Source: an uncultured Burkholderiales bacterium (lineage in GTDB: Bacteria > Pseudomonadota > Gammaproteobacteria > Burkholderiales > Burkholderiaceae_C). Taken from it: a stretch of 64,000 bases of DNA. How positions within the stretch are numbered: the first letter of the stretch is position 1; every line of letters starts with the position of its first letter. Made by a program: the position numbers and the translations under genes. Below, in pieces: positions 8,356 to 17,609 of this stretch. The stretch spans positions 1 to 64,000 of the forward strand of contig CAIZSE010000087.1 in the NCBI GenBank assembly GCA_903935585.1, written 5' to 3'. The notes under the pieces were generated by a model that saw only the letters and a program-made list of their open reading frames with translations, did no database searches and was not told the DNA's origin.

Positions 8356-8832
8356 TCATTCGACGGCAATCAAAGGGCTGCCGTCGACAGGCACGGCGGT
8401 GGAGTACTTGATCTCCTCCATCGCAAAGCTAGAACTGACGTCGAACATTTCCACCGAGTGGATCAGCTTGTGATAGACGGCATCCAGTCCCTCGATGTCG
8501 CGTACCACAACACGCAGCAGGTAGTCGATCTCACCGGTCATCCGATAGACCTCGACGATTTCGGGGATCCGTTGCACCGCAGCAGCGAACCGTTCTAGCC
8601 AAATGGCATTGTGCTGGTTGGTGCGTACCGTGACGAAGGCGACCGCCCCGTAGCCCATCTTCTTTGGATCACAGAGAACGACCTGCTTGCGGATGACGCC
8701 ATCTTTCTTCAACCGCTGAATCCGCTTCCAGCACGGCGTTGCCGAAAGGTTCACTGCCTCGGCAATTTCTCCGATGGGCATTGAGGCGTCATTCTGTAGC
8801 AATTGCAGAATTTTCCGATCAGTAGCGTCCAT
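8356..8832 (-). CDS. Lrp/AsnC-family transcriptional regulator
   Basis: A 158-residue feast/famine regulator. An N-terminal HTH (MDATDRKILQLLQND, then GEIAEAVNLSATPCWKRIQR) is followed by the RAM ligand domain with MTGEIDYLLRVVVRD. The ATG at 8832 gives the standard start (M-D-x-T-D-R-K-I-L); the 39 extra codons further upstream are untypical. It is divergent from a PLP C-S lyase gene, the arrangement seen for cysteine-responsive Lrp relatives such as DecR/CyuR and their desulfhydrase genes. It is the most likely regulator of the island and its ligand may be an amino acid. Confidence 0.93.
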   Translation of the reverse strand: MDATDRKILQLLQNDASMPIGEIAEAVNLSATPCWKRIQRLKKDGVIRKQVVLCDPKKMGYGAVAFVTVRTNQHNAIWLERFAAAVQRIPEIVEVYRMTGEIDYLLRVVVRDIEGLDAVYHKLIHSVEMFDVSSSFAMEEIKYSTAVPVDGSPLIAVE

Positions 8833-9003
8833 TGAGTGCACCCTAATTTGTGGAATAAAAATCTCTTCGGAGGGGTAATTGAGAGAGAAAAAGAGACGAA
8901 ATTCTCCTCCTGCCCTGATAGCATTCTTACATGACAAAATAAAAACCATCGTCGCTATTGCATGAATGCGAGGGTGTGCATGACCAGACTACACAGGGAC
9001 ACA
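8833..9003. promoter_or_regulatory. divergent control region between lrp-like and C-S lyase genes
   Basis: An AT-rich 171-bp divergent intergenic region. It contains an imperfect inverted repeat: GGAGGGGTAATT near 8870 and AATTCTCCTCC near 8901. This suits an Lrp-type regulator acting on both directions. I could not fix -10/-35 boxes with confidence. Confidence 0.35.
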
Positions 9004-10206
9004 ATGGAACGGAAAATTTACCGAGAAGACACCGAGGCCACGCGCGTCGGCAGGGACCGTTCGATATGCGGCCGGTTAGTGAATCCGCCGATCGCGCGGA
9101 CCACCACGGTTCTCGCCAGCAATCTGGCCGAGTGGGAGCAGACCTGCCGCGAGCCGGTTACTGGTGAGCCGACCAAGTACTACGGCCGATTCGGCACCGT
9201 GACCACGCAGGCCCTGGAGCAGGCGATGGTGCAACTTGAGGGAGGGTATCGCGCGATGTTGTTTCCGTCTGGACTGGCGGCCTGTACCCACAGCTTGATG
9301 GCCTTCGCGCGGCCGGGCGACCATGTGCTGATCGTAGACTCGGCTTATGGTCCGGTTCGCCATTTCGCCAACGAGACCCTCATCCCGTTCGGGATCGACG
9401 TGACCTTCTATGATCCGGGCATCGGGGCCGGCATCAATGCGCTTGTGCGTGACAACACTCGGGTGATTTATATGGAGTCGCCGGGGTCGATGAGCTTCGA
9501 GATGCAGGACGTACCCGCGATCTGCGCGGTCGCGAAGCAGCGCGGGATCACCACCCTGATCGACAACACCTGGGCCACCCCGTTCTATTTCAAGCCGCTG
9601 GCGCATGGCGTCGACATTTCAATCCATTCGGCGACCAAGTACATCTGTGGCCATTCGGACACCTTGCTCGGCATTGCAACCTGCAACCGCGAATCGTGGG
9701 ATGCACTGGCCAACAGTGCCAGCAACTTCGGAGAAACGGCCAGCCCGGATGCCGCTTACGTGGCGTTGCGGGGCCTGCGCACGCTGCCGACGCGGCTGCG
9801 CCAGCATCACGCCTCGAGCTTGCAGGTCGCGGAATGGCTGGAGCGCCAGCCTGAGGTGGCGTGCGTCCTGCACCCCGCACTGGCTAGCGACCCCGGCCAC
9901 GCGCTCTGGCAGCGCGATTGCACGGGTGCCAGCGGACTCTTCGCCTGTGTGCTGCATCCAGTGCCCCGCCAGGCGTTTGCTGGGTTCATCGACAGCCTTG
10001 AATTGTTCGGGCTCGGCGTCTCCTGGGGTGGCTACGAAAGCCTTGTGGCGCCCATCAATCTGCGCAACCTTCGCACCAGCACGCGCTGGTCGCACGAAGG
10101 GCCCGCCGTTAGACTTCACGTAGGTCTCGAAGACCCAGAAGACCTGATACAGGATCTTGCTGCATCGTTTAAGCTAATGGAGGCCCTGTGCGCGCGTGCC
10201 GCATGA
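9004..10206 (+). CDS. metC: PLP-dependent cystathionine beta-lyase / Cys-Met metabolism lyase
   Basis: A 400-residue fold-type I PLP enzyme of the Cys/Met metabolism family. The cofactor lysine is Lys212 in SIHSATKYICGHSD. The YYGRFGTVTTQALEQAM stretch supplies the Tyr/Arg phosphate-binding residues and IDNTWATP the pyridine-N aspartate. The SWGGYESL segment near 340 is typical of beta-lyases rather than gamma-synthases. The start at 9004 follows an AGGGA sequence; an in-frame ATG at 8962 is possible. It would split cystathionine or, in this context, L-cysteine or another beta-thio amino acid to pyruvate, ammonia and a thiol. First gene of the rightward island operon. Confidence 0.88.
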   Translation: MERKIYREDTEATRVGRDRSICGRLVNPPIARTTTVLASNLAEWEQTCREPVTGEPTKYYGRFGTVTTQALEQAMVQLEGGYRAMLFPSGLAACTHSLMAFARPGDHVLIVDSAYGPVRHFANETLIPFGIDVTFYDPGIGAGINALVRDNTRVIYMESPGSMSFEMQDVPAICAVAKQRGITTLIDNTWATPFYFKPLAHGVDISIHSATKYICGHSDTLLGIATCNRESWDALANSASNFGETASPDAAYVALRGLRTLPTRLRQHHASSLQVAEWLERQPEVACVLHPALASDPGHALWQRDCTGASGLFACVLHPVPRQAFAGFIDSLELFGLGVSWGGYESLVAPINLRNLRTSTRWSHEGPAVRLHVGLEDPEDLIQDLAASFKLMEALCARAA

Positions 10207-10263
10207 ACGGTTGTGACTGTCATGCGATGACAACCCGGATGCCGCGAAATTCAAGGAGTTTGG

Positions 10264-11577
10264 ATGCCCACTGATTATTCGAATGCTTCTGCAGCGGACA
10301 CGGGGTCTCTCTGGTCCGCGGTTACGCCCGATGACCCTGCGTGTCCGACGTTAAGGGGCAGCGTGCAAGCTGACGCGGTCGTCATAGGCGCCGGTTTTAC
10401 GGGCCTGTCTACCGCGTTAAACCTTCGCAAGGCCGGCGTCGACGTGGTTGTGGTCGAGGCCGCCGAGCCGGGCTGGGGTGCATCAGGGCGCAACAATGGC
10501 CAAGTGATTCCCACGCTGTCCCGCCCCGATCCCGATGACATCGAGGCGCGGCATGGCGAGGCCGGCGAGCGCTTCGTGCACTTGCTGCGCGATTGCGCAT
10601 CGACCTTGTTCGACACCGTTCGTGAACACGGCATCCAGGCCGAGGCCGAGCAGACCGGCTGGGTTCAGCCGGTGCATTCGCCCGGCAGGATGGCAATCGC
10701 CGAACGGCGCTTCAAGCAATGGTCTCAACGCGGCGCGCCTGTCGAGCTGCTTGACGCGGGCCAGGTGCAAAAAATGGTGGGCTCGCAGGCCTGGCATGGT
10801 GGCTTCTGGAATCGAACTGGCGGTCACATCAACCCACTGGCGCTGGCTCGGGGTCTCGCGCGGGCCGCGATCCAGGCCGGTGCGCGGATCTATGCACACA
10901 CACCCGCGATCGAATTTGTACGCCGGGAGGGCTACTGGGTGGTGCGAACGCCCTCGGGCGAGGTGCGTGCACGTGCGCTGGTGCTCGCCACCAATACCTA
11001 CACCGGTGAGTTCTCCAGCGTCCTGGCACCGCGCATCGCTCGCGAGGTGGTGCCCATCCGGTCTTGGCAGATGGCGACTCAGCCATTGCCAGACAGTGTC
11101 CGGGCCACGGTGATCCCCGGTCGTCAAGCGCTCTCTGATACGCATGGCGAGCTGGTTTTCGCGCGTTACGATGCACGCAATCGACTCATCACCGGCGGGG
11201 CGATCTTGCTGCCATTCGATCGCGCCGATCGCCTGAAGGCCGCTGTGGCCGAACGGATCGAGCGGCTGTGGCCTCAGATCGGCAAGGTGCATTTTGAGTA
11301 CATCTGGAACGGCTATGTCGGAATGACCGACGACTTCATGCCGCGCTTTCACCGTCTCGGTCCTGATGCGTGGGCCTGGGCGGGTTGCAATGGCCGGGCG
11401 GTCGGCCTGTCGATCGCGTTGGGCGGGGAATTCGCGAAGGCCGTGCGCGGGGTGCCCGACCGTGAGCTGGCTCTGCCGTTCACCGAGCCGGCACCACTAG
11501 CGCTGCACGGCATCGTCCGTCGGGTCGCGCCGCTGATGCTGATGCGCTACCGACGCATGGACCGAACGGAAATCTGA
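10264..11577 (+). CDS. FAD-dependent amine/amino-acid oxidoreductase (DadA/PuuB family)
   Basis: A 437-residue DAO-family flavoprotein with the Rossmann motif GAGFTG (42-47), the glutamate VVVVEAAEPGWGASGRNNG that follows it, and a C-terminal GYVGMTDDFMP plus WAGCNGRAVGLSIALG closing the FAD site. Closest in style to gamma-glutamylputrescine oxidase and D-amino-acid or sarcosine-like oxidases. It starts 57 bases after the lyase stop with an AAGGAG site. It probably oxidises an amine or imino acid; in a thiazoline-acid context it might handle a ring imine, which is speculation. Confidence 0.82.
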   Translation: MPTDYSNASAADTGSLWSAVTPDDPACPTLRGSVQADAVVIGAGFTGLSTALNLRKAGVDVVVVEAAEPGWGASGRNNGQVIPTLSRPDPDDIEARHGEAGERFVHLLRDCASTLFDTVREHGIQAEAEQTGWVQPVHSPGRMAIAERRFKQWSQRGAPVELLDAGQVQKMVGSQAWHGGFWNRTGGHINPLALARGLARAAIQAGARIYAHTPAIEFVRREGYWVVRTPSGEVRARALVLATNTYTGEFSSVLAPRIAREVVPIRSWQMATQPLPDSVRATVIPGRQALSDTHGELVFARYDARNRLITGGAILLPFDRADRLKAAVAERIERLWPQIGKVHFEYIWNGYVGMTDDFMPRFHRLGPDAWAWAGCNGRAVGLSIALGGEFAKAVRGVPDRELALPFTEPAPLALHGIVRRVAPLMLMRYRRMDRTEI

Positions 11578-11601
11578 TCGTAATCAATAGGAGGCCACTG
11601 C

Positions 11602-12453
11602 ATGCTCGCTAGCCTTGAAGGACTCGACCACCTCGTGGTGATGGTCAGCAATCTCGATCGCGCCGCCGACCAATGGCGTGCCTTGGGCTTCACCCTTTCG
11701 CCGCGTGGCACCCACAGTGCCCATTTGGGCACGGGCAACTACACGATCATGTTCGGCGTCGACTATCTAGAATTGCTGGGCGTGCTGAACGATACAGCGC
11801 TGAACGTGCCAAGCCGTGCCTTTCTTGACCGTCGCGGCGAGGGCATCGAGCGCGCAGCCTTCACGACCAGCAATGCTGCGGCCGGCGTGAGCGCACTGCA
11901 GACCCGCGGTATCGACGCAAAGGGTCCGATCGAATTCAGCCGGCCGGTCGATCTGAGCGACGGCCGTCGCGCAGAAGCCGCATTCAGCGTTTTTCATTGG
12001 CCGATCGAACAGCGGCCGGCGGACCTCCGCATTTTTGCCTGCCAGCACCACACGCGCGACACGGTCTGGCTTCCTGAATTGCAGGCGCACCCGAACGGGG
12101 CCACTGGCATCGTGTGCGTCGAAATCGTGACACCTACGCCGGCAGAGGCGGCGACGCAGCTCGCCGGCCTGATCGACGGACTGGCCCAGCCTTGCGACGC
12201 CGGGGTGCGGGTAGCCACCGGGCAGGGCCGGGGCGATTTCTTGTTCCTGACGCACGACACGTTTTTGGCACGCCGTCCCTCAGCACAGCGCGACGCCCTG
12301 CCTGCCGAAGGCGTGGCGGCCCTGGTGCTGCGCGTGACGGATCTGGTCACCGCCGCTCGTTCGGCTGGAGCGGCCGCCGTGGTCGACACGACATCGGTCA
12401 CGGTGCCCGCCGACCGCGCGAGTGGTGCCATGATCGTGTTCGAAGCCTCATAA
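11602..12453 (+). CDS. VOC-family protein, glyoxalase-3-like
   Basis: A 283-residue protein with an N-terminal VOC module (GLDHLVVMVSNLDRAADQW) and a second, weaker one after ~165. This is the layout of PF13468 'glyoxalase-like' proteins, whose reactions are mostly unknown. It follows the oxidoreductase by 24 bases with an AGGAGG-like site and precedes the ABC importer. The first module retains His but the metal site cannot be completed by eye. Confidence 0.72.
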   Translation: MLASLEGLDHLVVMVSNLDRAADQWRALGFTLSPRGTHSAHLGTGNYTIMFGVDYLELLGVLNDTALNVPSRAFLDRRGEGIERAAFTTSNAAAGVSALQTRGIDAKGPIEFSRPVDLSDGRRAEAAFSVFHWPIEQRPADLRIFACQHHTRDTVWLPELQAHPNGATGIVCVEIVTPTPAEAATQLAGLIDGLAQPCDAGVRVATGQGRGDFLFLTHDTFLARRPSAQRDALPAEGVAALVLRVTDLVTAARSAGAAAVVDTTSVTVPADRASGAMIVFEAS

Positions 12454-12503
12454 GCTCATAATCCGAAAATTGTTACTTGAAAATTAACTAACTGGAGACA
12501 AAA

Positions 12504-14108
12504 ATGACATTCACCCGAAGAAACGCACTGCTCACCGGGCCCGCACTGGCCCTTTCTGCCGCGATCCCTGGCGTACTGCAAGCCCAGGCGGTCCCTACAC
12601 CGCGCCGCGGCGGAAGCGTCACCGTGCACATGACCGGCGAACAGCGGGTGCTGAACCCGGCGCTGCGCGCCTCGACCGGCGTCTATGTGATCTCCGGCAA
12701 GATCATGGAAGCGCTGGTCGACCTGGATGCCAATGGCGGCCCGGCCCCGGTGCTGGCCACCGCTTGGAACTCCTCACCCGACGGAAAGACGATCACATTC
12801 ACGCTGCGCGAGGGCGTGAAGTGGCACGACGGCAAACCCTTCACCTCGGCGGACGTGCAGTTCAGCGCGATGGAGATGTGGAAGAAGCACCTGAACTACG
12901 GCACGACGCTGCAGCTCTACCTAGAAGCCGTAGACACGCCGAACGCGAAGACCGCCGTGTTTCGCTACTCGCGCCCGATGCCGCTGGACCTGCTGCTGCG
13001 CGCGCTGGCCGACCTGGGCTATGTCGCGCCGAAACATGTCTACGAAGGCACCAACATCCTCGAGAATCCGGCCAACACCGCGCCGATCGGCACCGGGCCG
13101 TTCAAGTTCTCGAAGTACGAGCGCGGCCAGTACGTCATCGCAGTGCGCAACGAGAACTACTGGCGCGCGGGCTTTCCTTATCTTGACCAGATCATCTGGC
13201 GCTTCGTGCCCGACCAGGCCGCCGCCGCGGCCGCGATGGAGTCCGGGCAGATCCAGATCAGCCCCGAAGGCGGCTTCGCACTGTCCGACCTCAACCGCCT
13301 GAAGAAGGGCAACACCTTCGAGGTCTCGACGCGGGGCAACGAGGGCAACGCGGTGATGAACACCATCGAGTTCAACCACCGCCGCAAGGAACTGGCCGAC
13401 CGCCGGGTACGCGAAGCCATCGTGCGCGCAACCGACGTCAACTTCTTCTGCGAGAACTTCCTGTACGGATTCGCCAAGCCCGCAACCGGTCCTTATCCCG
13501 CCACGTCGCCGAAATTCTTTGCGAAGGACGTTCCGCGCTACCCTTTCGACAAGAAAAAGGCCGAAGCGTTGCTCGACGAGGCCGGCTACAAGCGCGGCGC
13601 CAACGGGCAGCGCTTCTCGCTGCGGCTGGTGCCGGCGCCCTGGGGCGAAGACATCGCGCTGTGGGCCACCTTTCTGCAGCAATCGCTGCAGCAGGTGGGC
13701 ATTGGCATCGAGATCGTGCGCTACGACGCCGCGGGCTACCTCAGCAACGTTTACAAGGACTGGAACTTCGACCTCGCGACCGGCTGGCACCAATACCGCG
13801 GCGACCCGGCCGTTTCTACCACCGTCTGGTACCGCTCGGGCAGCCCCAAGGGCTCGCCCTGGACCAACCAGTGGGGCTGGGAGTCGGCGGCCATCGACAA
13901 GCTGATCGACTCGGCGGCCTTCGAGATCGATCCGGCCAAGCGCCGCAAGCTCTACGGCGACCTGGCCACCGCGGTGAATACCGAGATTCCGTTGTGGATG
14001 TCGATCGAACGCCTGCTGATCTCGGTCACCAACAAGTCTCTGCAGAACCACCACAACCAGCCGCGCTGGATCTCCAGCAGCTGGGCCGACCTCTGGCTAA
14101 AGGTTTGA
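12504..14108 (+). CDS. ABC transporter substrate-binding protein, family 5 (peptide/nickel type)
   Basis: A 534-residue SBP_bac_5 receptor. The N-terminus has a twin-arginine-like start (TRRNALL), a hydrophobic core and an AQA cleavage site near residue 29. The mature region shows the hallmarks WKFREGVKWHDGKPF-like (TLREGVKWHDGKPFTSADV near 103), PIGTGPFKF (near 196) and WGWESAAIDKLI near the end. Family members bind peptides, glycosides, nickel chelates or modified amino acids, so the ligand is open. The two permeases follow at once. Confidence 0.93.
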   Translation: MTFTRRNALLTGPALALSAAIPGVLQAQAVPTPRRGGSVTVHMTGEQRVLNPALRASTGVYVISGKIMEALVDLDANGGPAPVLATAWNSSPDGKTITFTLREGVKWHDGKPFTSADVQFSAMEMWKKHLNYGTTLQLYLEAVDTPNAKTAVFRYSRPMPLDLLLRALADLGYVAPKHVYEGTNILENPANTAPIGTGPFKFSKYERGQYVIAVRNENYWRAGFPYLDQIIWRFVPDQAAAAAAMESGQIQISPEGGFALSDLNRLKKGNTFEVSTRGNEGNAVMNTIEFNHRRKELADRRVREAIVRATDVNFFCENFLYGFAKPATGPYPATSPKFFAKDVPRYPFDKKKAEALLDEAGYKRGANGQRFSLRLVPAPWGEDIALWATFLQQSLQQVGIGIEIVRYDAAGYLSNVYKDWNFDLATGWHQYRGDPAVSTTVWYRSGSPKGSPWTNQWGWESAAIDKLIDSAAFEIDPAKRRKLYGDLATAVNTEIPLWMSIERLLISVTNKSLQNHHNQPRWISSSWADLWLKV

Positions 14109-14109
14109 C

Positions 14110-15087
14110 ATGACTGTCCTGGCACTGGCGCTGCGGCGCTTGGCTGCGAGCGTGCCGACCCTGCTGATCATCCTAGCCGGCCTGTTCCTGCTGCTGCAGT
14201 TGGCGCCGGGCGACACGGTCGACGCGCTGGTGGCCCAAATGGGCGGCGGCGACGCGGCGATGATCGAGCAGTTGCGGCAGTTCTACGGCCTGGACGCCTC
14301 GGTGCCGGTGCAGTTGGGGCGCTACCTGTGGCGGCTGGTGCAGCTGGACCTGGGCTACTCGGCGATCTACGCCAAGCCGGTGCTCGACGTCATCCTCGAG
14401 CGCCTACCGGCGACGCTGCTGCTGATGGTCTCGGCGCTGTCGTTTGCCTTCACCGCCGGCCTGGTGCTCGGCGTGCTGGCGGCGCGGCGCGTCAATCACT
14501 GGCCCGACACGATGATCTCGACGCTGGGCCTGGTCTTTTACGCCACGCCGTCGTTTTGGTTCGGGCTGATGGGCATCGTGCTGTTCTCGATCCACCTGGC
14601 CTGGCTGCCATCGGGCGGCTTCGAGACCATCGGCAGCGGGCTGACCGGGTTGGCACGTGTGCTAGACATCGCGCGCTTCCTGGTGCTGCCGACGATGACG
14701 CTGGCGCTGGGCTTCCTGGCGGTCTACCTGCGCATCATGCGGGCGTCGATGCTGGAGGTGCTGAGCCTGGACTTCGTACGCACCGCACGCTCCAAGGGAC
14801 TCGCTGAGACCGCCGTCGTGGTCCGCCATGTGCTGCGCAACGCGCTGCTGCCGATGGTCACCCTGGTCGGGCTGCAGGCCGGCACGATGCTGGGCGGGTC
14901 GGTGGTCGTCGAGAGCGTGTTCGCATTGCCGGGCCTCGGTCGCCTGGCCTACGAGTCGGTCGTGCAGCGTGACCTCAACACCCTGCTGGGCATCGTCTTC
15001 ATCTCGGCGGTGCTGGTCATCGTCATCAACTTCATCGTCGACTTGGCCTATGCGCGGCTCGATCCGCGCATAGGCGCCGGCCGCTAG
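14110..15087 (+). CDS. ABC transporter permease, DppB family
   Basis: A 325-residue inner-membrane permease with six predicted helices. It carries the EAA loop region typical of peptide importers (FVRTARSKGLAETAVVVRHVLRNA-type, near 230) and the C-terminal VVESVFALPGLGRLAYESV signature. The start lies one base after the binding-protein stop. It forms a heterodimer with the next gene product. Confidence 0.93.
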   Translation: MTVLALALRRLAASVPTLLIILAGLFLLLQLAPGDTVDALVAQMGGGDAAMIEQLRQFYGLDASVPVQLGRYLWRLVQLDLGYSAIYAKPVLDVILERLPATLLLMVSALSFAFTAGLVLGVLAARRVNHWPDTMISTLGLVFYATPSFWFGLMGIVLFSIHLAWLPSGGFETIGSGLTGLARVLDIARFLVLPTMTLALGFLAVYLRIMRASMLEVLSLDFVRTARSKGLAETAVVVRHVLRNALLPMVTLVGLQAGTMLGGSVVVESVFALPGLGRLAYESVVQRDLNTLLGIVFISAVLVIVINFIVDLAYARLDPRIGAGR

Positions 15088-15093
15088 CACCGC

Positions 15094-15924
15094 ATGAGAT
15101 TCCTTCGCCTTTACCTTCGCAATCCGGCGGCCCTTATCGGGCTGGTGCTGCTCTTCTTGGTGCTGTTCCTCGCCGGCTCGGCCGACCTGTTGTTTCCAGG
15201 CGACCCGCTGAGCCTGGCCGGCCGGCCACTGTCCTGGCCGCTGTCCAACCCGCGCTTCCCGCTCGGCACCGACTCGTCGGGCCGCGACATCGCCGCGCAG
15301 ATCTTCCACGGCGCACGCATCTCGCTGCTGATCGGGGTGGCCGCCACGCTGATCGCGATACTCGTAGGCACGGTGATCGGCGCCGTCGCCGGGTTCTACG
15401 GTGGCTGGACCGACGATCTGCTGATGCGCATCACCGAGGCCTTCCAAACCGTGCCGAGCTTCCTGCTGCTGCTGGTGCTGGTGGCCGTCTTCGGCTCGAA
15501 CCTGCTGACGGTGACGCTGGCCATCGGCGTGGTCTCCTGGCCGGCGCCCGCGCGGCTGACCCGGGCCGAGTTCCTGTCGCTCCGCAACCGCGAGTTCGTA
15601 CAAGCCTGCCGCACGCTGGGCCTGCGCGACAGCGCGATCATCTTTCGCGAGATCCTGCCCAACGCAATGCCGCCGCTGATCGTCTATGCCAGCGTCGTGA
15701 TGGCCACCGCGATCCTCATGGAGAGCGCGCTCGCCTTCCTGAGCCTGTCGGACCCGAACGTCGCCTCCTGGGGCAACCTGATCGGCCAGGGCCGCGGCGT
15801 GCTTCGTACCCAGTGGTACGTGTCGGCGATCCCCGGCGCGGCCATCCTGCTCACGGTTCTGGCGGTGTCGCTGGTCGGCCAGGGCCTAAACGACGCGCTG
15901 AACCCGCGACTGAAATCCCGATGA
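15094..15924 (+). CDS. ABC transporter permease, DppC family
   Basis: The 276-residue second permease. It has the DppC-type N-terminal helix, the motif LGTDSSGRDIAAQIFHGARI (near 60) that defines this subfamily, and the EAA loop FVQACRTLGLRDSAIIFRE (near 167). It starts six bases after dppB-like and overlaps the ATPase gene by four bases. The overlaps point to a stoichiometric operon. Confidence 0.93.
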   Translation: MRFLRLYLRNPAALIGLVLLFLVLFLAGSADLLFPGDPLSLAGRPLSWPLSNPRFPLGTDSSGRDIAAQIFHGARISLLIGVAATLIAILVGTVIGAVAGFYGGWTDDLLMRITEAFQTVPSFLLLLVLVAVFGSNLLTVTLAIGVVSWPAPARLTRAEFLSLRNREFVQACRTLGLRDSAIIFREILPNAMPPLIVYASVVMATAILMESALAFLSLSDPNVASWGNLIGQGRGVLRTQWYVSAIPGAAILLTVLAVSLVGQGLNDALNPRLKSR

Positions 15925-17609
15925 GCCGCCTAGATCCCAGCCCCGCCGCCGACCTGCCGGCTCCGATCCTGCGCCTGGACGGGCTGAGCGTACGCCTGCC
16001 GCGCAACGCCGAGCGCGAACACGCCATCCTCGACGTCAGCCTGGCGCTGGCACCCAACGAGATCCTATGCGTCGTTGGCGAGTCGGGCTCGGGCAAGTCG
16101 ATGACCAGCAGCGCCATCATGCGTCTGCTGCCGCCCGGCGTAGTGGCCGACCACGGTTCCATCGTCTTCGACGGCCGCGACCTGCTGAAGCTGAGCGAGG
16201 CGCAGATGCGAGAGGTGCGTGGGGCGCAGATCGCGATGGTCTTCCAGGAGCCGATGACGGCGCTGAACCCGCTGCACACCGTGGGGCAGCAGATCGGCGA
16301 AATGTTCCGCATCCACACCGCCTTCGGTGTCGACGTCATCGAGCAGCGCGTGCATGCGCTGCTCGATGAGGTGCGCATGCCCGATCCGCAGGCCGCGGCG
16401 GGCGCCTATCCGCACGAACTGTCAGGCGGACAGCGCCAGCGGGCCATGATCGCAATGGCGCTTGCGCTCGAACCCCGGGTGCTGATCGCCGACGAGCCGA
16501 CCACCGCGCTCGACGTCACCACCCAGGCGCAGATCCTACGCCTGATCCGCGACCTGCAGAAGCGCAAGAGCACCTCGGTGCTATTCATCACCCACGACTT
16601 CGGCGTCGTCGCCGAGATCGCCGACCGCGTCGCCGTGATGCAGCAGGGCCGCCTGGTCGAACAGGGGCCGGCGTCGCAGGTGCTCAATGCCCCGCGCCAC
16701 GCCTACACGCGGCAGCTGATCGGCGCGGTACCGTCGCTAACGCCGCCCGCATCGCGGCCGGCGGTGCCTGGCGGCGCGGTGCCGGCGCTGGTGGTGGAAG
16801 AGGTCTCGAAGACCTACCGCACCGGCGGCTTCCTAGCCCGCGGCGCCCGCGTCACCAAGGCGCTGGATCATGTCTCGCTGGAACTGCCCAAGGGCGCAAC
16901 GCTAGGTGTGGTCGGCGAATCGGGCTCGGGCAAGTCGACGCTGGCGCGCTGCATCGTGCGCCTGATCGACCCAGACGGCGGGCGCATCATGATCGACAAC
17001 CTTGACCTGGCCGCGATGTCGCACCGCCAAGTCCGGGCCGCCACGCAGCGCGTGCAAATGGTATTCCAGGATCCCTACGCGTCGCTGAACCCACGCCGGC
17101 GTGTCGGCGAGTTGGTGGCGCAGGGGCCGATGGCGCACGGCGTCAGCCGCCGCGAGGCGATGGCCAAGGCGCTGTCTCTGCTTTCGCTGGTGGGCCTTGA
17201 CCCGGCGGCCATCGACCGCTTCCCGCACGAGTTCTCCGGTGGCCAGCGCCAGCGTATCGGGCTGGCACGCGCGCTTGCCCTAGACCCCGAGATCCTGATC
17301 GCCGACGAGCCGGTCTCGGCACTTGACGTCTCGGTGCAGGCGCAGGTGCTAGGCCTTCTCGAGGACCTCAAGCAGCGGCTCGGGTTGTCGATGCTGTTCG
17401 TCACGCACGACCTCCGGGTGGCCGCGCAGATCTGCGATGTGGTGGTCGTGATGAAGGCCGGAAAGATCGTCGAAGCCGGTCCCACCGCCCAGGTTTTCAC
17501 GAATCCGCAAGCCGAATACACACGCGCACTGCTCGAGGCCATTCCGGGGCGCGAATGGTCCGCACACGCAGCGCCAGAACAAAACCACCACAAAGGAGAA
17601 TTGACATGA
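15921..17609 (+). CDS. ABC transporter ATPase, fused DppD-DppF (double ABC)
   Basis: One 562-residue polypeptide carrying both nucleotide-binding domains of a peptide-type importer. The first has Walker A GESGSGKS (53-60) and LSGGQRQRA; the second has Walker A near 332-339 and FSGGQRQRI. Each has an IADEP Walker B and ends in an oligopeptide-transporter C-terminal extension. Fusion of DppD and DppF is known in GsiA-type importers (glutathione uptake), interesting given the sulfur-linked neighbours. The ATG at 15921 overlaps the permease stop; further-upstream in-frame codons fall inside the permease gene. Confidence 0.93.
   Translation: MSRLDPSPAADLPAPILRLDGLSVRLPRNAEREHAILDVSLALAPNEILCVVGESGSGKSMTSSAIMRLLPPGVVADHGSIVFDGRDLLKLSEAQMREVRGAQIAMVFQEPMTALNPLHTVGQQIGEMFRIHTAFGVDVIEQRVHALLDEVRMPDPQAAAGAYPHELSGGQRQRAMIAMALALEPRVLIADEPTTALDVTTQAQILRLIRDLQKRKSTSVLFITHDFGVVAEIADRVAVMQQGRLVEQGPASQVLNAPRHAYTRQLIGAVPSLTPPASRPAVPGGAVPALVVEEVSKTYRTGGFLARGARVTKALDHVSLELPKGATLGVVGESGSGKSTLARCIVRLIDPDGGRIMIDNLDLAAMSHRQVRAATQRVQMVFQDPYASLNPRRRVGELVAQGPMAHGVSRREAMAKALSLLSLVGLDPAAIDRFPHEFSGGQRQRIGLARALALDPEILIADEPVSALDVSVQAQVLGLLEDLKQRLGLSMLFVTHDLRVAAQICDVVVVMKAGKIVEAGPTAQVFTNPQAEYTRALLEAIPGREWSAHAAPEQNHHKGELT

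Noticed and set aside
8014-8598. A 194-codon plus-strand frame
   Set aside because: Its second half is antisense to the Lrp gene and the first half has no features or ribosome site.
12921-14054. A 377-codon frame on the minus strand
   Set aside because: It is antisense to the SBP_bac_5 gene, with composition typical of a GC-rich shadow.
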